Shown here: positions 1-19,869 of the stretch, piece after piece
Position numbering within the stretch: position 1 is the first letter of the stretch
Layout: each line of letters opens with the position of its first letter
NCBI GenBank assembly: GCA_021234155.1
Contig: JAJEKV010000017.1
Location: forward strand, 8,249,525 to 8,313,524
Origin: Isoetes taiwanensis
Taxonomy: Eukaryota; Streptophyta; Lycopodiopsida; Isoetales; Isoetaceae
Reading direction: 5' to 3'
Length of the DNA stretch: 64,000 nt
Position numbers and translations under genes: made by a program
The notes under the pieces: model-generated
The model's database searches: none
What the model saw: the letters and a program-made list of their open reading frames with translations, nothing else
Told to the model about the DNA's origin: nothing

Positions 1-4083
<4,083 letters not shown>

Positions 4084-4157
4084 AATGAAATGAAATGAAA
4101 TGTTGATTTATTACGTCTACTGAGACCATCAGGTCTATTAGACGTTCTCAAAAGTTT

Positions 4158-4715
4158 TTACAAATCAGTCCAATTCTCTGATGTGCTTCCACAGTTAGAA
4201 GCACAATCACTCCAATCTCCTCGCTCACTCCCATTCTCATTACATTGCAGTAGCATATCTATGCTATTTATATGAGTTTTTCTAATCTCTAGCATATCTA
4301 AAATAAAGTTACCAATGGTCGAAGGTGGCATCTGAAACAAGGTGTCCAAAGTTCCCATCTCTTCAATTCTGTACCTCCTGCGTAGTCCTTCATATCCTGG
4401 GCAACACAAAAGGGCGTGTGATTCGTCTTCCACCTCATCCTGTCCGCAAACTGTGCATGTGCGTTGCTCTCTTGGGATTTTCTTCCATCTACCCTCCTCT
4501 ATATGTAGCCTGTGGGAACTCAATCTCATTCGTGCTATTGCTCTGCGTTTTGCTAATGTAATATCACTGCCCACATATTTAGCCTCCTGGAGCATTGGAT
4601 TCATGGATTTCTGATACTCTGCCATCTTCGTTTTTGGATTCTTCCAGCTAAACAACTGAAATCCCTTTATCACCCAAGTTCTGATATCTTTTTGCGGGCA
4701 CTCCTCTAATTTCAT
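4158..4715 (-). pseudogene. LINE C ORF2, C-terminal zinc-finger segment
   Basis: 185 residues that continue the reverse transcriptase frame after a single interruption near 4716-4719. The segment contains the family's RMRLSSHRLHIEEGRW block and the Cys-Cys-His-Cys motif CTVCGQDEVEDESHALLCC. In related LINEs this zinc finger is thought to bind nucleic acid. It ends at a TAG/TGA region just before the 3' hairpin. Confidence 0.8.
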
Positions 4716-4718
4716 GTC

Positions 4719-6146
4719 CTAGTTTTTCAACCATTCCCCTATGTTCTTATACCAACCCTTTTCTCTGCTCTCAACCATAGCTAGATGAGGCAATTTGTCT
4801 TCATCTAAATTCTGTATCTTATGCAAGTAACTGAGGGTTTGAATAAGTGCTTCACCTTCTAAAGGGATCATTCCACATTCAGCTAACATCATTGGGTAGG
4901 GAGTCTGGGTCTTCACTCCTAATTCAGTGCATAAAAAACGTTTTTGAATTCTTTCTATTTGATTCCACAAGCAATTTGGTAACCCCGGACCCCAGACTTC
5001 GCAACCATAGAGGACAACTGACTGAACCAGGATCTTATACAACATTTTCTTCATATGCATATTCTGTACAAACGCCTTTCCACTGTTTCGCTGCAGTGCA
5101 TACAATGCTTTCATACCTCCATTCGTTCTCTGATCTATACACCTATTCCATCTGAAATTTTTATCTATCATCAGTCCAAGATATTTATGGTTATCTGTGG
5201 ATGCTATCAATTCTCCTTTATAAAAGAAATCACTGTTTTTTCGAGATCCCACTATCATAACCCTGGTCTTTGCTAGATTTACCTTCATACTTGTCGAATC
5301 ACAAAAATCTTCTAGAATCTTTAGATGTCTCTGGAGTCCTGCTTTATCTTTCGACAGAAGTACAACATCGTCTGCATATAAGAGGAGGGCGAGAACATAT
5401 CCAGCTAAATTTACTCCTGCTTCCCCGTGATCTATGACCCATCTCTCCAATCCATCTATGAAAAGACCAAACAGCGTGGGAGATAAAGGACAACCTTGTT
5501 TAACTCCCATATTGCTCACAGCTTTATCCCCACATTCGATACTTAAAGGAAAAGATAACTCCACGATCACCTTCTCATAAATCCTCTTCGTTGCATCCGT
5601 ATATTCAACTGGAATGTTAAGCTGACGCAATCGTTCCCACAAGCGTTCTCTAGGTACCAAGTCCAAAGCTTTGCTGAAATCAACAAATAACAGGTACAAA
5701 GGGCTTTTCTTACCCTTGACTGCATCCATGATCACTCTGAGTGTTACCAAATGGTCAATTGTGGATCTGTTTGTTCTGAAACCTGCCTGTCCCTTAGCGC
5801 GCAAATCTTTTCCCTCTATCCAATCGTTGATTTTGGATTCTAGAATGGAGGCAAATAGTTTAGAAAATATGCTACCAACCAGGATAGTTCTGTAATTATT
5901 AATATCTGTCTTATCCCCTCCTTTGAGTATTGGAATAACTCGATTCATCTGCCAAGACTCTGGAAAGCCATCCCTTAATGCACAATTCAACATCTGTGTA
6001 ATAGGCTCTATAAACTTGTTTCCTGCCCATTTTATCATTTCTGCCACAAGACCATTCGCATCTGCTGCTTTACCATTAGAGAGCCTACTTATCCCTTTTA
6101 CAATATCCTCTTCAGCGATAAACTGTGCTAATACCTGTTGCTCCAT
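4719..6146 (-). pseudogene. LINE C ORF2, reverse transcriptase segment
   Basis: A 475-residue uninterrupted stretch holding the complete reverse transcriptase. The blocks are SNGKAADANGLVAEMIKWAG, GGDKTDINNYRTI, GFRTNRSTIDHLVTLR, VDFSKALDLVPRE, GVKQGCPLSPTLFGLFIDG and the catalytic LLLYADDVVLLS. The palm is followed by the LYGCEVWGPGL block seen in every copy here. It polymerises cDNA from element RNA at the nicked target in known LINEs. Catalytic residues look intact, but the flanking endonuclease and zinc finger are in other frames, so the whole ORF2 is broken. Confidence 0.88.
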
Positions 6147-6170
6147 CTGTATATTTGTTTCTATGTCTTC

Positions 6171-7468
6171 CTATTGATATAATCTCCGCACATGTTGGAA
6201 TACTTCTATTGCGCCTATCTCAAGATTCTCTAGTCTCTTCTTTTTAAGTCTGTTCCAAAATCTCTTGGGTTCCCTGATTAACTCAAAGGCGTGCTGATCC
6301 TGCATATTTTTTAGAAACGCCCTTTTCTTTCGCCTAACTAGCGCTACATATGTTTTCTTTTCCTGTTTCTTATCTTCCCCACAGGCTGCCATATATTGTT
6401 TGCGCTGATCTTTGCATTCCTTATCAAACCAACTATTACACAGGAGTCCTTTTGCCTTTCTTCCATGAATAAAGCATTTTCTTGCTGAGCCTATTAGAAT
6501 GTCCTGGATAACACTATCCATTTCTGATACATGATTGAGGTCCTTCAATTCCTGAACTCTTGACTCACAAATCTGCTTATATATATCTGATCTTTTAGGG
6601 TCCATTCTGATGCCATTATTCTGAACCTGTTGGTTGTTTTTCAGGGACGTGTCTATGCTCAAATGAAATGAGATGGGTACATGGTCTGACTCTGGTTGCT
6701 GTTCCCAAACATATAAGTTTCTTATTCTCCTGGTTATGTCTTCTCCGCCAATCACATAATCCACAACGCTTTTCCCTCTGCACGTATATTTGCCTGATCC
6801 TGGAAACCTGTCTAACCCATTCAGGATTCTCAAATCGAGTCCACTACACATTTCAAGCAAACATCTTCCCATCTGTGTCTGATAGGCTTTATCTTCAGAA
6901 CATCTTGCCCAGCCAACCAGTTTAGTTTCATCTTCATCCAATTCCTCCATCCATAGTGCTTCCCCATCTTGTTTTAGAATTGCTGCCTGCTTGTTTGCTG
7001 TCCTACCGTTAAAATCCCCCATCACTATCACATCTCCTTTTTGTGAGAGCTGTAAGATATATTGTTCTAACTGAAAAAGCGGATCCATTCTGTCACAGTC
7101 ATCTTTATCATATGCTTTTTCATGAATGGGTGCAAAATAACAGCTGACTAAAAAAACAGGCTTCTGACCCAGAATCTCAACACATATGTACTGTTTGGAA
7201 TTGGTTATGATCTCTTTAACTCTATGAGAAATCCCCTCCCTGGCATAGCAAGCTATCCCTCCATTGCGTAGCTAGTGTTTCCTATTTCATTCCAAACTGA
7301 TGTGATCTTATGAAAACCAACTAAAACTGGCGTATCATATTGCTCATGTTCCCATGTTTCTACAAAACAAATCAGATCTACTTGCTGAAGAACACTTGAC
7401 ATACTACATACCTTGGTATCTGTGAGCATGTTGATGTTCCAAACAGCAATCCTGATGGTCTCGTTTCC
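6171..7468 (-). pseudogene. LINE C ORF2, apurinic/apyrimidinic-type endonuclease
   Basis: The downstream 305-residue frame (7088-6171) shows the endonuclease core VIVMGDFNGRT, then SVVDYVIGGED and ESDHVPIS, the typical metal and catalytic blocks of APE-type LINE nucleases. The N-terminal part between 7089 and 7468 begins with a WNIN-type block and includes VETWEHEQ, but has a stop and a frameshift near 7275. In LINEs this nuclease nicks the target to start reverse transcription, so it would set the microsatellite preference if that is real. Confidence 0.85.
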
Positions 7469-10840
<3,372 letters not shown>

Positions 10841-10900
<60 letters not shown>

Positions 10901-10960
10901 AGGGAGAGGGATAGGGAGAGGGAGAGGGAGAGGGAGGGGGAGAGGGAGGGGAGAGGAGAG
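10841..10960. repeat. (GA)n then (GGGAGA)n tract 5
   Basis: About 25 GA units follow the oligo(A) of L1 fragment D. They change into a degenerate GGGAGA-type repeat (10890-10960) before the 3' tail of LINE E. Confidence 0.9.
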
Positions 10961-11841
10961 GGATAAGATAAGATAATGTTTTATTAACGTCTGTGAGACC
11001 ATTAGGTCTAGAAGACGAACATCAACACACGTGATCCTTTTCAAAGGTATCATTAGTCTATATCTCCCTCTTTCTCATAACTATCCAATAGACTGTTATA
11101 ACTCTTTATAGACATCTCTCTCACTTTCATGACATCTGTTAAAAAATATCCAACGGTCGCAGGTGGCATGTCAAAGAACGCCCATAGGGGCACCCCCGAA
11201 GATATCATATGTCTATGCCCCAGTGCCTGATAAGCTGGACAATGGAATAATAAGTGCATCTCATCCTCGGTCACATCATCCCCACAAACCTTGCATGTGC
11301 GCTTATATCTCGGGAAGCCTCCCCAACGTCCCACTTCCACCCCTAAGTGATGGGAGCTGAGGCACAGTCTAGAGACAAGATGTTGTTTAAACTGTCAAAG
11401 CCCACCAGCCAAGTGTGAGGCCTCTTTCAGTTCTGGGTTAATCATTTCTTTGTAAAAAACGATCTTGGTTCCAGGATTCCTCCAGCCTTTATCATGTGCT
11501 TTCTTGTAAACATAGTCATTTAATTTGTTGGCTTCATCTGGTATCTCCTCTAACGTCATGTCCCATCGTCTCAACCATGTAGCCACATTTGCAAACCACC
11601 CTTTTAGGCTACTATATAGCCTTTCTAGGCAGTCTATCATAATCCATATCCTGAATTTTTCTAACATATTTAATGGTCTGTAGTAATGCTTCAATTTCCA
11701 ATTCATACAGCCCTGCTTCATCAAGCATCATCTAGAGATAATCCTGGCCCCCATACCTCGCATCCGTATAAAATAACAGAACGCAACAAGGAGTTATAAA
11801 GCATCTTTTTAAGATGCCAGTCAATAATCCCTTTTTTTTTT
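10961..11841 (-). mobile_element. LINE E, strongly 5'-truncated
   Basis: Minus-strand LINE with the 3' hairpin at 10987-11018 (inner stem AGACC/GGTCT) and a (CTTAT)n tail at 10961-10978. It covers only the last part of ORF2 and stops at an oligo(T) run (11831-11841) that meets (GA)n tract 6. GA-type repeats flank both ends. Confidence 0.82.
11053..11830 (-). pseudogene. LINE E ORF2 C-terminus
   Basis: Three frames: to 11721 with MLYNSLLRSVILYGCEVWGPGL; 11724-11395 with the region before the zinc finger; and 11340-11053 with the Cys-Cys-His-Cys motif CKVCGDDVTEDEMHLLFHC. The block that normally reads ELGVKTQTPYEMM is missing between the first two, so there is an internal deletion as well as frameshifts. 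The catalytic domain is absent. Confidence 0.78.
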
Positions 11842-13887
<2,046 letters not shown>

Positions 13888-14336
13888 CATTTGCTTAACT
13901 CCGATATTGCATTCCACTACCCCTATGCACTGTTGTATATAGGGGAAAGACAATTGCACCAGAACTTTCTCATAAAGTATTTTCACTGCTTGTCTAAGCT
14001 CAATTGGCTAGTCCATTGGGTTAGCAACTAAGAGATCTTGTGTTCAAGTCTCTGGGGGTCCGTCATATGTCCTCATGGACGCTGCCAATGTGGCATGACG
14101 TAAAAATACTATCTATCTATCTATCTATCTATCTCTCCCATAAATTATGGCGCGATACTGTGTCAAATGCCTTCGCATAGTCAACAAAACATGCATAAAA
14201 TGGTTTTTTCTTCTCTTTGACACAATCAACCATAGCACGCAAGGTGACCAAGTGATCAACCGTGGATTTTTTTTGGCCTAAAACCACCTTCATCTCCAGA
14301 CTTATGGAGCGGAACAACTCTATTCAATTCCATCGC
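13888..14336 (-). mobile_element. LINE F2, rearranged second copy of the F reverse transcriptase
   Basis: 13888-14007 repeats 13344-13459 almost exactly (one change seen). 14135-14284 repeats about 13480-13630, and 14284-14330 repeats about 13751-13796. A SINE sits at 14008-14134, and about 120 bp between the last two segments is deleted. It is a separate, internally deleted copy or a local duplication of LINE F. Confidence 0.8.
14008..14134 (+). mobile_element. tRNA-like SINE with (ATCT)n tail
   Basis: A 127-bp insert in LINE F2. Its 5' part looks like a tRNA promoter: a box A-like GGGTTAGCAACTAAGAG at 14018-14034 and a box B-like TGTTCAAGTCTC at 14040-14051, about the spacing used by RNA polymerase III. 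It ends in seven ATCT units. About 20 bp of LINE sequence is missing at the insertion point and no clear target duplication is seen. Confidence 0.65.
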
Positions 14337-14780
14337 TGCACAGGCTTTGGTACAGTATGTAGATATGGGAATGATTTGCATAGAAGATCAGTTGTTTAAC
14401 TGGGCTATGAAAGCACCTGTTCAACAAAAAATGCATGTGGAGTTCATCTTTATAACCATTTCGGGTCATTGGATGTTGATGGAGATTAAAACTTCAGAGA
14501 CAAGCTGTGTTGTATACTGAAGTCGCCTTCCTATAGTTTTTCTTAGTTTCTCTCTTCTTCTTTTTTTTTTTTTTTTTTTTTTTTGGTTTTCCAGTTAACA
14601 TTTTTTGTATCTTCTGTATCATGGCTTTTGGCAAATAAACCCTTGTGAACCTATCTGCTTCTTGCAAAAGAACATCATTTTTACTTATGTAAATGTATTT
14701 TGAGGTTATGAAATGACTAATATTACTTCTCTTTGCTAAATATTGTGCCTGTTTTTGTGATTCCTGCTCGTATACGATGG
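14337..14780 (+). pseudogene. Degenerate copy of the small gene found at 17730-18081
   Basis: From 14339 the plus strand encodes a peptide closely similar to the C-terminal half of the protein at 17730-18081. Shared blocks are LFNWAMKAPVQQKMHVEF and ISGHWMLMEIKT, and the stop falls at the same place. The region after the stop (T-rich, then AATAAA at 14633) also resembles the 3' flank of the other copy. The N-terminal half is absent because LINE F2 adjoins, so this is a fragment. Confidence 0.7.
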
Positions 14781-14785
14781 TCCCA

Positions 14786-15444
14786 TGTAACATGCCCATG
14801 GTAGACCGCTCGAGTATTCGATCCTTGATTATGCCTGTGGGGCATTCCCGAGACACCGGCATAAATGGGTAGAAGCGACTACTCATAAACGTCTAGACGG
14901 TTTTGCCCAGTTGGTTAGGGGCATGTCAGTTAGGAACGTTACAGTTGGTATTAGAGCAGGTCTCGAGTTCGAGTCACCATGGGTGCTATATACATGGGTA
15001 ATTTGCAAAGACTTGGTAATCATTGTGACATGGTATGACATAGACATGGTATAGCCTTGGATGCTCGAGGACGAGCATAGTTCTAGTGGGAGAGACTGTA
15101 ACGGGCTCATGGTAGACCGCTCGAGTATTCGATACTCGATCCTTGAATGTGCCTGTGGGGCATTCCTGAGACACCGGCATAAATGGGTAGAAGCGACTAC
15201 TCATAAACGTCTAGGACGGTTTTGCCCAGTTGGTTAAGGGCATGTCGATTAGGAACGTTACATAGTTCTAGTGGGGAGGCATAGCGGCTCATGGTAGACC
15301 GCTTGAGTATTCGATACTCGATCCTTGAATGTGCCTGTGGGGCATTCCCGAGACACCGGCATAAATGGGTAGAAGCGACTACTCATAAACGTCTAGGACG
15401 GTTTTGCCCAGTTGGTTAAGGGCATGTCGATTAGGAACGTTACA
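14786..15444 (+). mobile_element. TRIM: miniature LTR retrotransposon with three LTRs
   Basis: LTR 1 (14786-14943), LTR 2 (15097-15262) and LTR 3 (about 15282-15444) are close copies that begin TGTAACG (lost in LTR 3) and end CGTTACA. After LTR 1 comes TGGTATTAGAGC, a match to the initiator tRNA-Met primer site of plant LTR elements. A purine-rich tract (GTGGGAGAGAC) precedes LTR 2. The element is flanked by a 5-bp duplication, TCCCA, at 14781-14785 and 15445-15449. There is no coding capacity. The extra LTR probably reflects recombination between copies. Confidence 0.85.
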
Positions 15445-15617
15445 TCCCATCATATAAGAACTGGAGTTCATCCCTCTTGCCAACGCACATGCTGACAGAG
15501 ACCGTCCACCTAACATCGAATCCTTTCCAACTGACAAGAACTCAATGGAGAAGAATGGACGTGTCATTCATCCCAGAACCAGCATTTCAACGAGCCCCAG
15601 CATGTGCCAATATGAAC

Positions 15618-15678
<61 letters not shown>

Positions 15679-15794
15679 TCCCACATGTTTCCTTTTTTTG
15701 TGGGAGAGATGATTAGAGGTGATGAGAGTTGCGAGAGGGAGGTGAGAGTGGGGAAAACCCATTCTCACTTTTTATGCCTCGAGAGGAAAGATTT
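15445..15794. other. Intergenic stretch with a (GA)n tract at 15620-15675
   Basis: No gene recognised. It contains 28 GA units not associated with a LINE here, which gives an example of an unoccupied GA tract in the same genome. Confidence 0.6.
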
Positions 15795-15844
15795 AGCTTA
15801 ACTGGCGTATGGGCCGTTTCCCATCGGGTTGCGCCAGTTAAGCT
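15795..15844. repeat. 13-bp perfect inverted repeat (hairpin)
   Basis: AGCTTAACTGGCG at 15795-15807 pairs with its complement at 15832-15844 around a 24-base loop. It lies upstream of the Myb-like gene, and could be a terminal part of the Harbinger-type element or a promoter structure. Confidence 0.6.
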
Positions 15845-15959
15845 TAACCCCTGCCGGAATGTTTTTCGCCTCCTAAATTGGCCTTCCCGCGAATCTCCGT
15901 TGTTCTAGTGGTGTTGCTGATCTTCTTGGCGCAAACCCAACCGGATCAAGGCCGATTGA

Positions 15960-17300
15960 GGACGAGGTAAGCATTATTACTTCAGATTTTTGCATTCTTG
16001 CATTCCATTTTTGCATAATTCCATTTTTGCATAATTCAATTTCTCTTTTGTAATGAGGATTTGATGACAGAAACTGATAATCTTCATTATTGGCAGTCTT
16101 GTTAGATCCTAGACTTGCTAATATGACAAGGGCTTCAGATCATTCGAAGGCCTTTGTTCCTCCAAGGCGTGAAAAGGAATTTCAGCCAAGAAAACCAAAG
16201 AAAATGACCGGATCAGTATCTGCCCCTGTAATTCAAGCACTTGTTGCTTCAAATGAACCAAAGAGGACAAGAAGCAGATCAGATTCCCCAGCAGCTTGTG
16301 CTAGAAGGACAAACTTTGTAGCAGGGCAAGTAAGTCAAGACTCTGTTTCTTCTGGAAAAACCCAAGTATTAGTAGTTGTGGATCCGAATTCCGACACAAT
16401 GGTGCCAAAAGCAAAGCGTAAATCGCTGCATTATTGAGCCATCTAATGGAACTCAAGGTGCATAACAATGGTAATATCAACCTTTCCAATTCATAATGGA
16501 AAGAAATTTTAGACAGACTGACCCCAATAGTGCCAGGTTTAGTTGAATTGAGGCAGCTGAAAAATAAATGGGACAAGATTCAAGTTAAATTCAAGGACAA
16601 AAAATATGCCGAAGACAGAACAGGGGCTGAGCCTTCTTCCTGGCAATGGTATGAGAAAATGGAAGAATTGAGAACAGGTTGCACGAATCACACAGATCTC
16701 CCTGGAGCTGGAGATGATGGTGCATTTGGGGAAGAAGCTTTCCATGCTGCAGAGATGCATTCATCATACCCAGAAACTTTTATGACAAATTCATGCTATG
16801 ATACTTTTGGAACCAATTCAGCATTCCAGGAAGAACAGCTTGAAATTCCAAATACTGATCTTCCAACAAATAACACAGAGCCCCTTGAGACACCTTCAAG
16901 CCCGAACACAAATGATGGAAATTCAAATAGCACTCCGACTTCTACTGATAAAGAGGGCGTGCATGAGATCAGTCTCAGATCAGCAGCTTGTATGCAGCCT
17001 GGAGTTGCAGGGAAACCAGTCTCGAAGAAGAGATCCAGATTGGCTATTGATGAGGACATAGCATCTGGAATCAGTGAAATGGCATCTCATTTTGGGGCAG
17101 CAGAAGACAAGAAATTGGAGTTCATGAAAGATGAATCCATGAGAAAAATTCAATTGGTAAAAGAACTGGAAGAAATGAGATCTTCTCATAGTCTGAAAAT
17201 TGCAGAATCCATGGCTATCATGACTCAAAGTATTTGCCAAATGACCAAGGATACTTTGCTTGAAATTGCTAAACTTTCTGCTTCAAAACAGGGAAATTGA
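15960..17300 (+). pseudogene. Myb/SANT-like gene of PIF/Harbinger type, broken
   Basis: A possible intron runs from GAG|GTAAGC (15967) to GGCAG (16096). The following frame (16090-16437) is basic and Ser-rich (EPKRTRSRSDSP). After a frameshift near 16420 and a stop near 16500 comes a Myb/SANT-like trihelix: LLSHLMELK, then WKEIL, then LRQLKNKWDKIQVKFKDKKY, then SSWQWYEKMEEL. An acidic low-complexity middle and a helical C-terminus (KKLEFMKDESMRKIQLVKEL) complete it, ending at 17300. In PIF/Harbinger elements such a protein assists the transposase. I infer that it pairs with the transposase at 44961-46283, now 27 kb away. Confidence 0.65.
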
Positions 17301-17729
17301 AGGTACGTTTAGTATTTTAAGTTTGCTTTGGTTTTGTATCTTTGTTCTTTATTGTCACATGATGTTGTGTCTTTTTCTTGCAAATCCCATTGGAATTGGA
17401 AACATTCTATTCTCTAACTGTTATTGGCAGATGTTTGTAGTTGACATAGAAAACTGCCATCAAGTTCACGGCCACTTATAGACTAGAATTGGGCATAAGG
17501 ACTTAAGTCATCGAAACCATTAGATTTCATGGCAGGACCCTTACACTTTAGATGTCATTCAATCCATTATTTCCTGTACCATTAGATAGTGACACATAGA
17601 CATGCAGATATATGTACAAGCATATATACATATTACACATAGATATTCCATACTACACTCCCCTCCCATAAATAAAGACCTCGGTTTATGTGCCAGCATA
17701 ATTCTCTTCTTATTCTACGTTTCTGAGAT

Positions 17730-18081
17730 GGCCAGACCAAAGGTGTTAGGTCGAAGGCGCTTCAGATTCCGGCGCCATCCATCTCCTTCGTCTTCTTCTT
17801 CAGACTCGGGCATGTCGGAGGGGAGTGTAAACTCTTCATGCACTGTTGAAGAAAATGAGCTTTCTGTGCTTAATCACAGAAAGACTCATAACTCAATCAC
17901 AGCACAAGCTTTGGTGCAGTACTTAGACATGGGCATTCGAGTGGAGCCCGAGCTCTTTAACTGGGCTATGAACGCACCAGTTCGGCAGAAGGTCCATGTG
18001 GAGTTCACTTTCGTGAAGATTTCTGGACATTGGGTTCTTATGGAAATAAAAACCCCTAAAACAAGCCGTGTTGCATGTTGA
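17730..18081 (+). CDS. Small basic/Ser-rich protein, unknown function
   Basis: About 117 residues from the ATG at 17728-17730. The N-terminus is Arg-rich (GRRRFRFRRHPSP), followed by a Ser/acid stretch and then a more ordered C-terminal half (ALVQYLDMGIRVEPELFNWA, VEFTFVKISGHWVLMEIKT). A TATA-like ATAAATA lies near 17669 and an AATAGAATT-rich 3' flank follows. No family is recognised. The C-terminal half is preserved in a second, diverged copy at 14337-14520, which suggests that this half is or was under constraint, or belongs to a repeated element. I chose this start because the sequence upstream, although open, is low in coding character. Confidence 0.5.
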
Positions 18082-18397
18082 AGCCGGCCTCCTATTTTTT
18101 CTTCTTCTTCCATTTCTTCAGTTTTATAGTTTTTTTTTATGTGTCTTCTGAAAACCCAGCTTTTGTGGAAAAACTATCAATTGAAACCCCCATTTTGTAA
18201 AGAAACAGCATTCATGCTAATGTACATGCTTTTTGATGAATAGAATTGATGTTATTCCTTCTTATTTCACTATGTCACTAACACGTTCTGTAACAGGGAC
18301 AAGGGTGCTTGATCACACGAGTTTGTGAACTCCACCAAGCAGAAGGGTTGCTGAGAAAACTTTTTTTGTTAAGTACAGGAATTTTAGTTAGTACTCT

Positions 18398-19060
18398 CAC
18401 TACAAGAGGAAGGGGGTATTAGAGTCAGTTTTAGAGTCAGACCCTAGTTATAAACTTAGACAGAAAAAAATAGAAAAGGATCCTTAAACTGACACTATGG
18501 CTGACGCTACAACTAACTCTAAGCTCTGTCGTTTAAACGTCAGATGCAGAGTCAGATTTTAGCGTCAGTTTTGCAGCAGACATAGAGTCACGATTAGAGA
18601 CAACTCTACCATCAGCATTAGAGTTAACATTAGAGTCAACCATATTGTTAGAGTTAGAGTCAACCATAGCGTTAGAACTAGAGACATCTCTACCATACCA
18701 TCAATAATAGAGTCACAATTAGAGTCAACCAATGTTAGAATTAGAATCAGTATATAGTCACAATTAGAGTCATTCATATAGTCAGAACTAGAGTCAACTC
18801 TATCATCACTATTAGAGTCAGAATTTAGGCACTGTTAGAGTCAGAATTTAGGCAGTCTTAGCATCAGTTTGAGGGTCAGAAGTAGCGTCAGAATAGAGTA
18901 TCTGTAGCGTTAGAATTAGAGTCAGTCAATATGTCACAATTAGAGTCGGTTCTAATGTTAGGATAGAAGACAGTCTTTGAGTTAGTTATAGCGGCATTTC
19001 ATGCATCAGACCACGAGTCAGCCCGTACATCAATTCACGAATCAATCATCCCACTTCCTT
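18398..19060. repeat. CACTA-type terminal end with subterminal GAGTCAG-type array (left)
   Basis: CACTACAAGAGG at 18398 matches the consensus terminus of plant CACTA (En/Spm) transposons. About 650 bp of degenerate repeats follow, built on TAGAGTCAG and TAGCGTCAG, mostly in one orientation with some reversed. Subterminal transposase-binding repeats of this kind are typical of CACTA elements. A matching end in inverted orientation lies at 44671-44682. Confidence 0.7.
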
Positions 19061-19285
19061 TTTTCTAGTCACATTGATTAAATTAAAGGGAGGGTCATTT
19101 AAGTTGCAAATTTATACCTTATGAACTCAAGAATATTGAAACAATTTTGCAACTACTTTAATCACAAGAAACCATAAGTAGCAAAATTCGTAGTATTGCA
19201 TAAAGGTCTACAAGAATCATAGAACATAATTAGAAAACTCCATAGTACATTGTTTAAAGAGACGTCGAATACTAAAATCAACAAT

Positions 19286-19660
19286 ATGATCTAGCAATCT
19301 TCTTGTATATTTCAATGTTTCGCCGAGCAATAAGTTTTAAAATCTTCCTTGATGAAGCACCATATTCATCCTCATGCCTGTAATAATTTTCAGCATATGC
19401 ATCGCCCTCATCAGTATATAGTATATGCTCCAAACAATATTTCATGCGCCCATTACAAGCAAAGCATGAAAGTACACTCTATTTTGGCCTTCTCAATTTA
19501 AAGTAAAGTTGACTGACCTCCCCATTACATGTAATGTGCTCTAGAACTATCAAACAGGAACAAAGGTAGCTAATATACCCTAAGGCAGTCCTTGGAAAGT
19601 TACAAATACATACAATAGGCAATTCGATGATGTCCATCACCATTTCCAATATCTACTACT
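19286..19660 (-). pseudogene. Exon-like fragment of unknown gene, minus strand
   Basis: A frame from about 19660 to the stop at 19286 encodes a protein-like segment with one internal TAG near 19485. It includes the blocks CFACNGRMKYCLEHILYTDE and SSRKILKLIARRNIEIYKKI. It lies downstream of the POP4-like exons on the same strand, but does not resemble the POP4 C-terminus. It may be a second gene fragment captured in the same element. Confidence 0.4.
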
Positions 19661-19869
19661 CTGCCTTAACATTTCTAACTGACTTTAAAGAAAATGTCAT
19701 AACTACTTGACTTACCAAGAACAAGCATCTTGAAAATGGCACCCAAAGGTTCGCGCTCAAACCTGTTTCTAATGTTGGGATTGAGCCATTAAAAATATAA
19801 TTTCTGGAAACACTTTCAAGTGAAACATGATTGGAAAATTTTAAAGACCAAAAGTAACAAATACCACGT

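Noticed and set aside
18398-19060. CRISPR-like regular repeats
   Set aside because: The GAGTCAG units are degenerate, irregularly spaced and beside a CACTA end in a plant genome, so they are subterminal transposon repeats.
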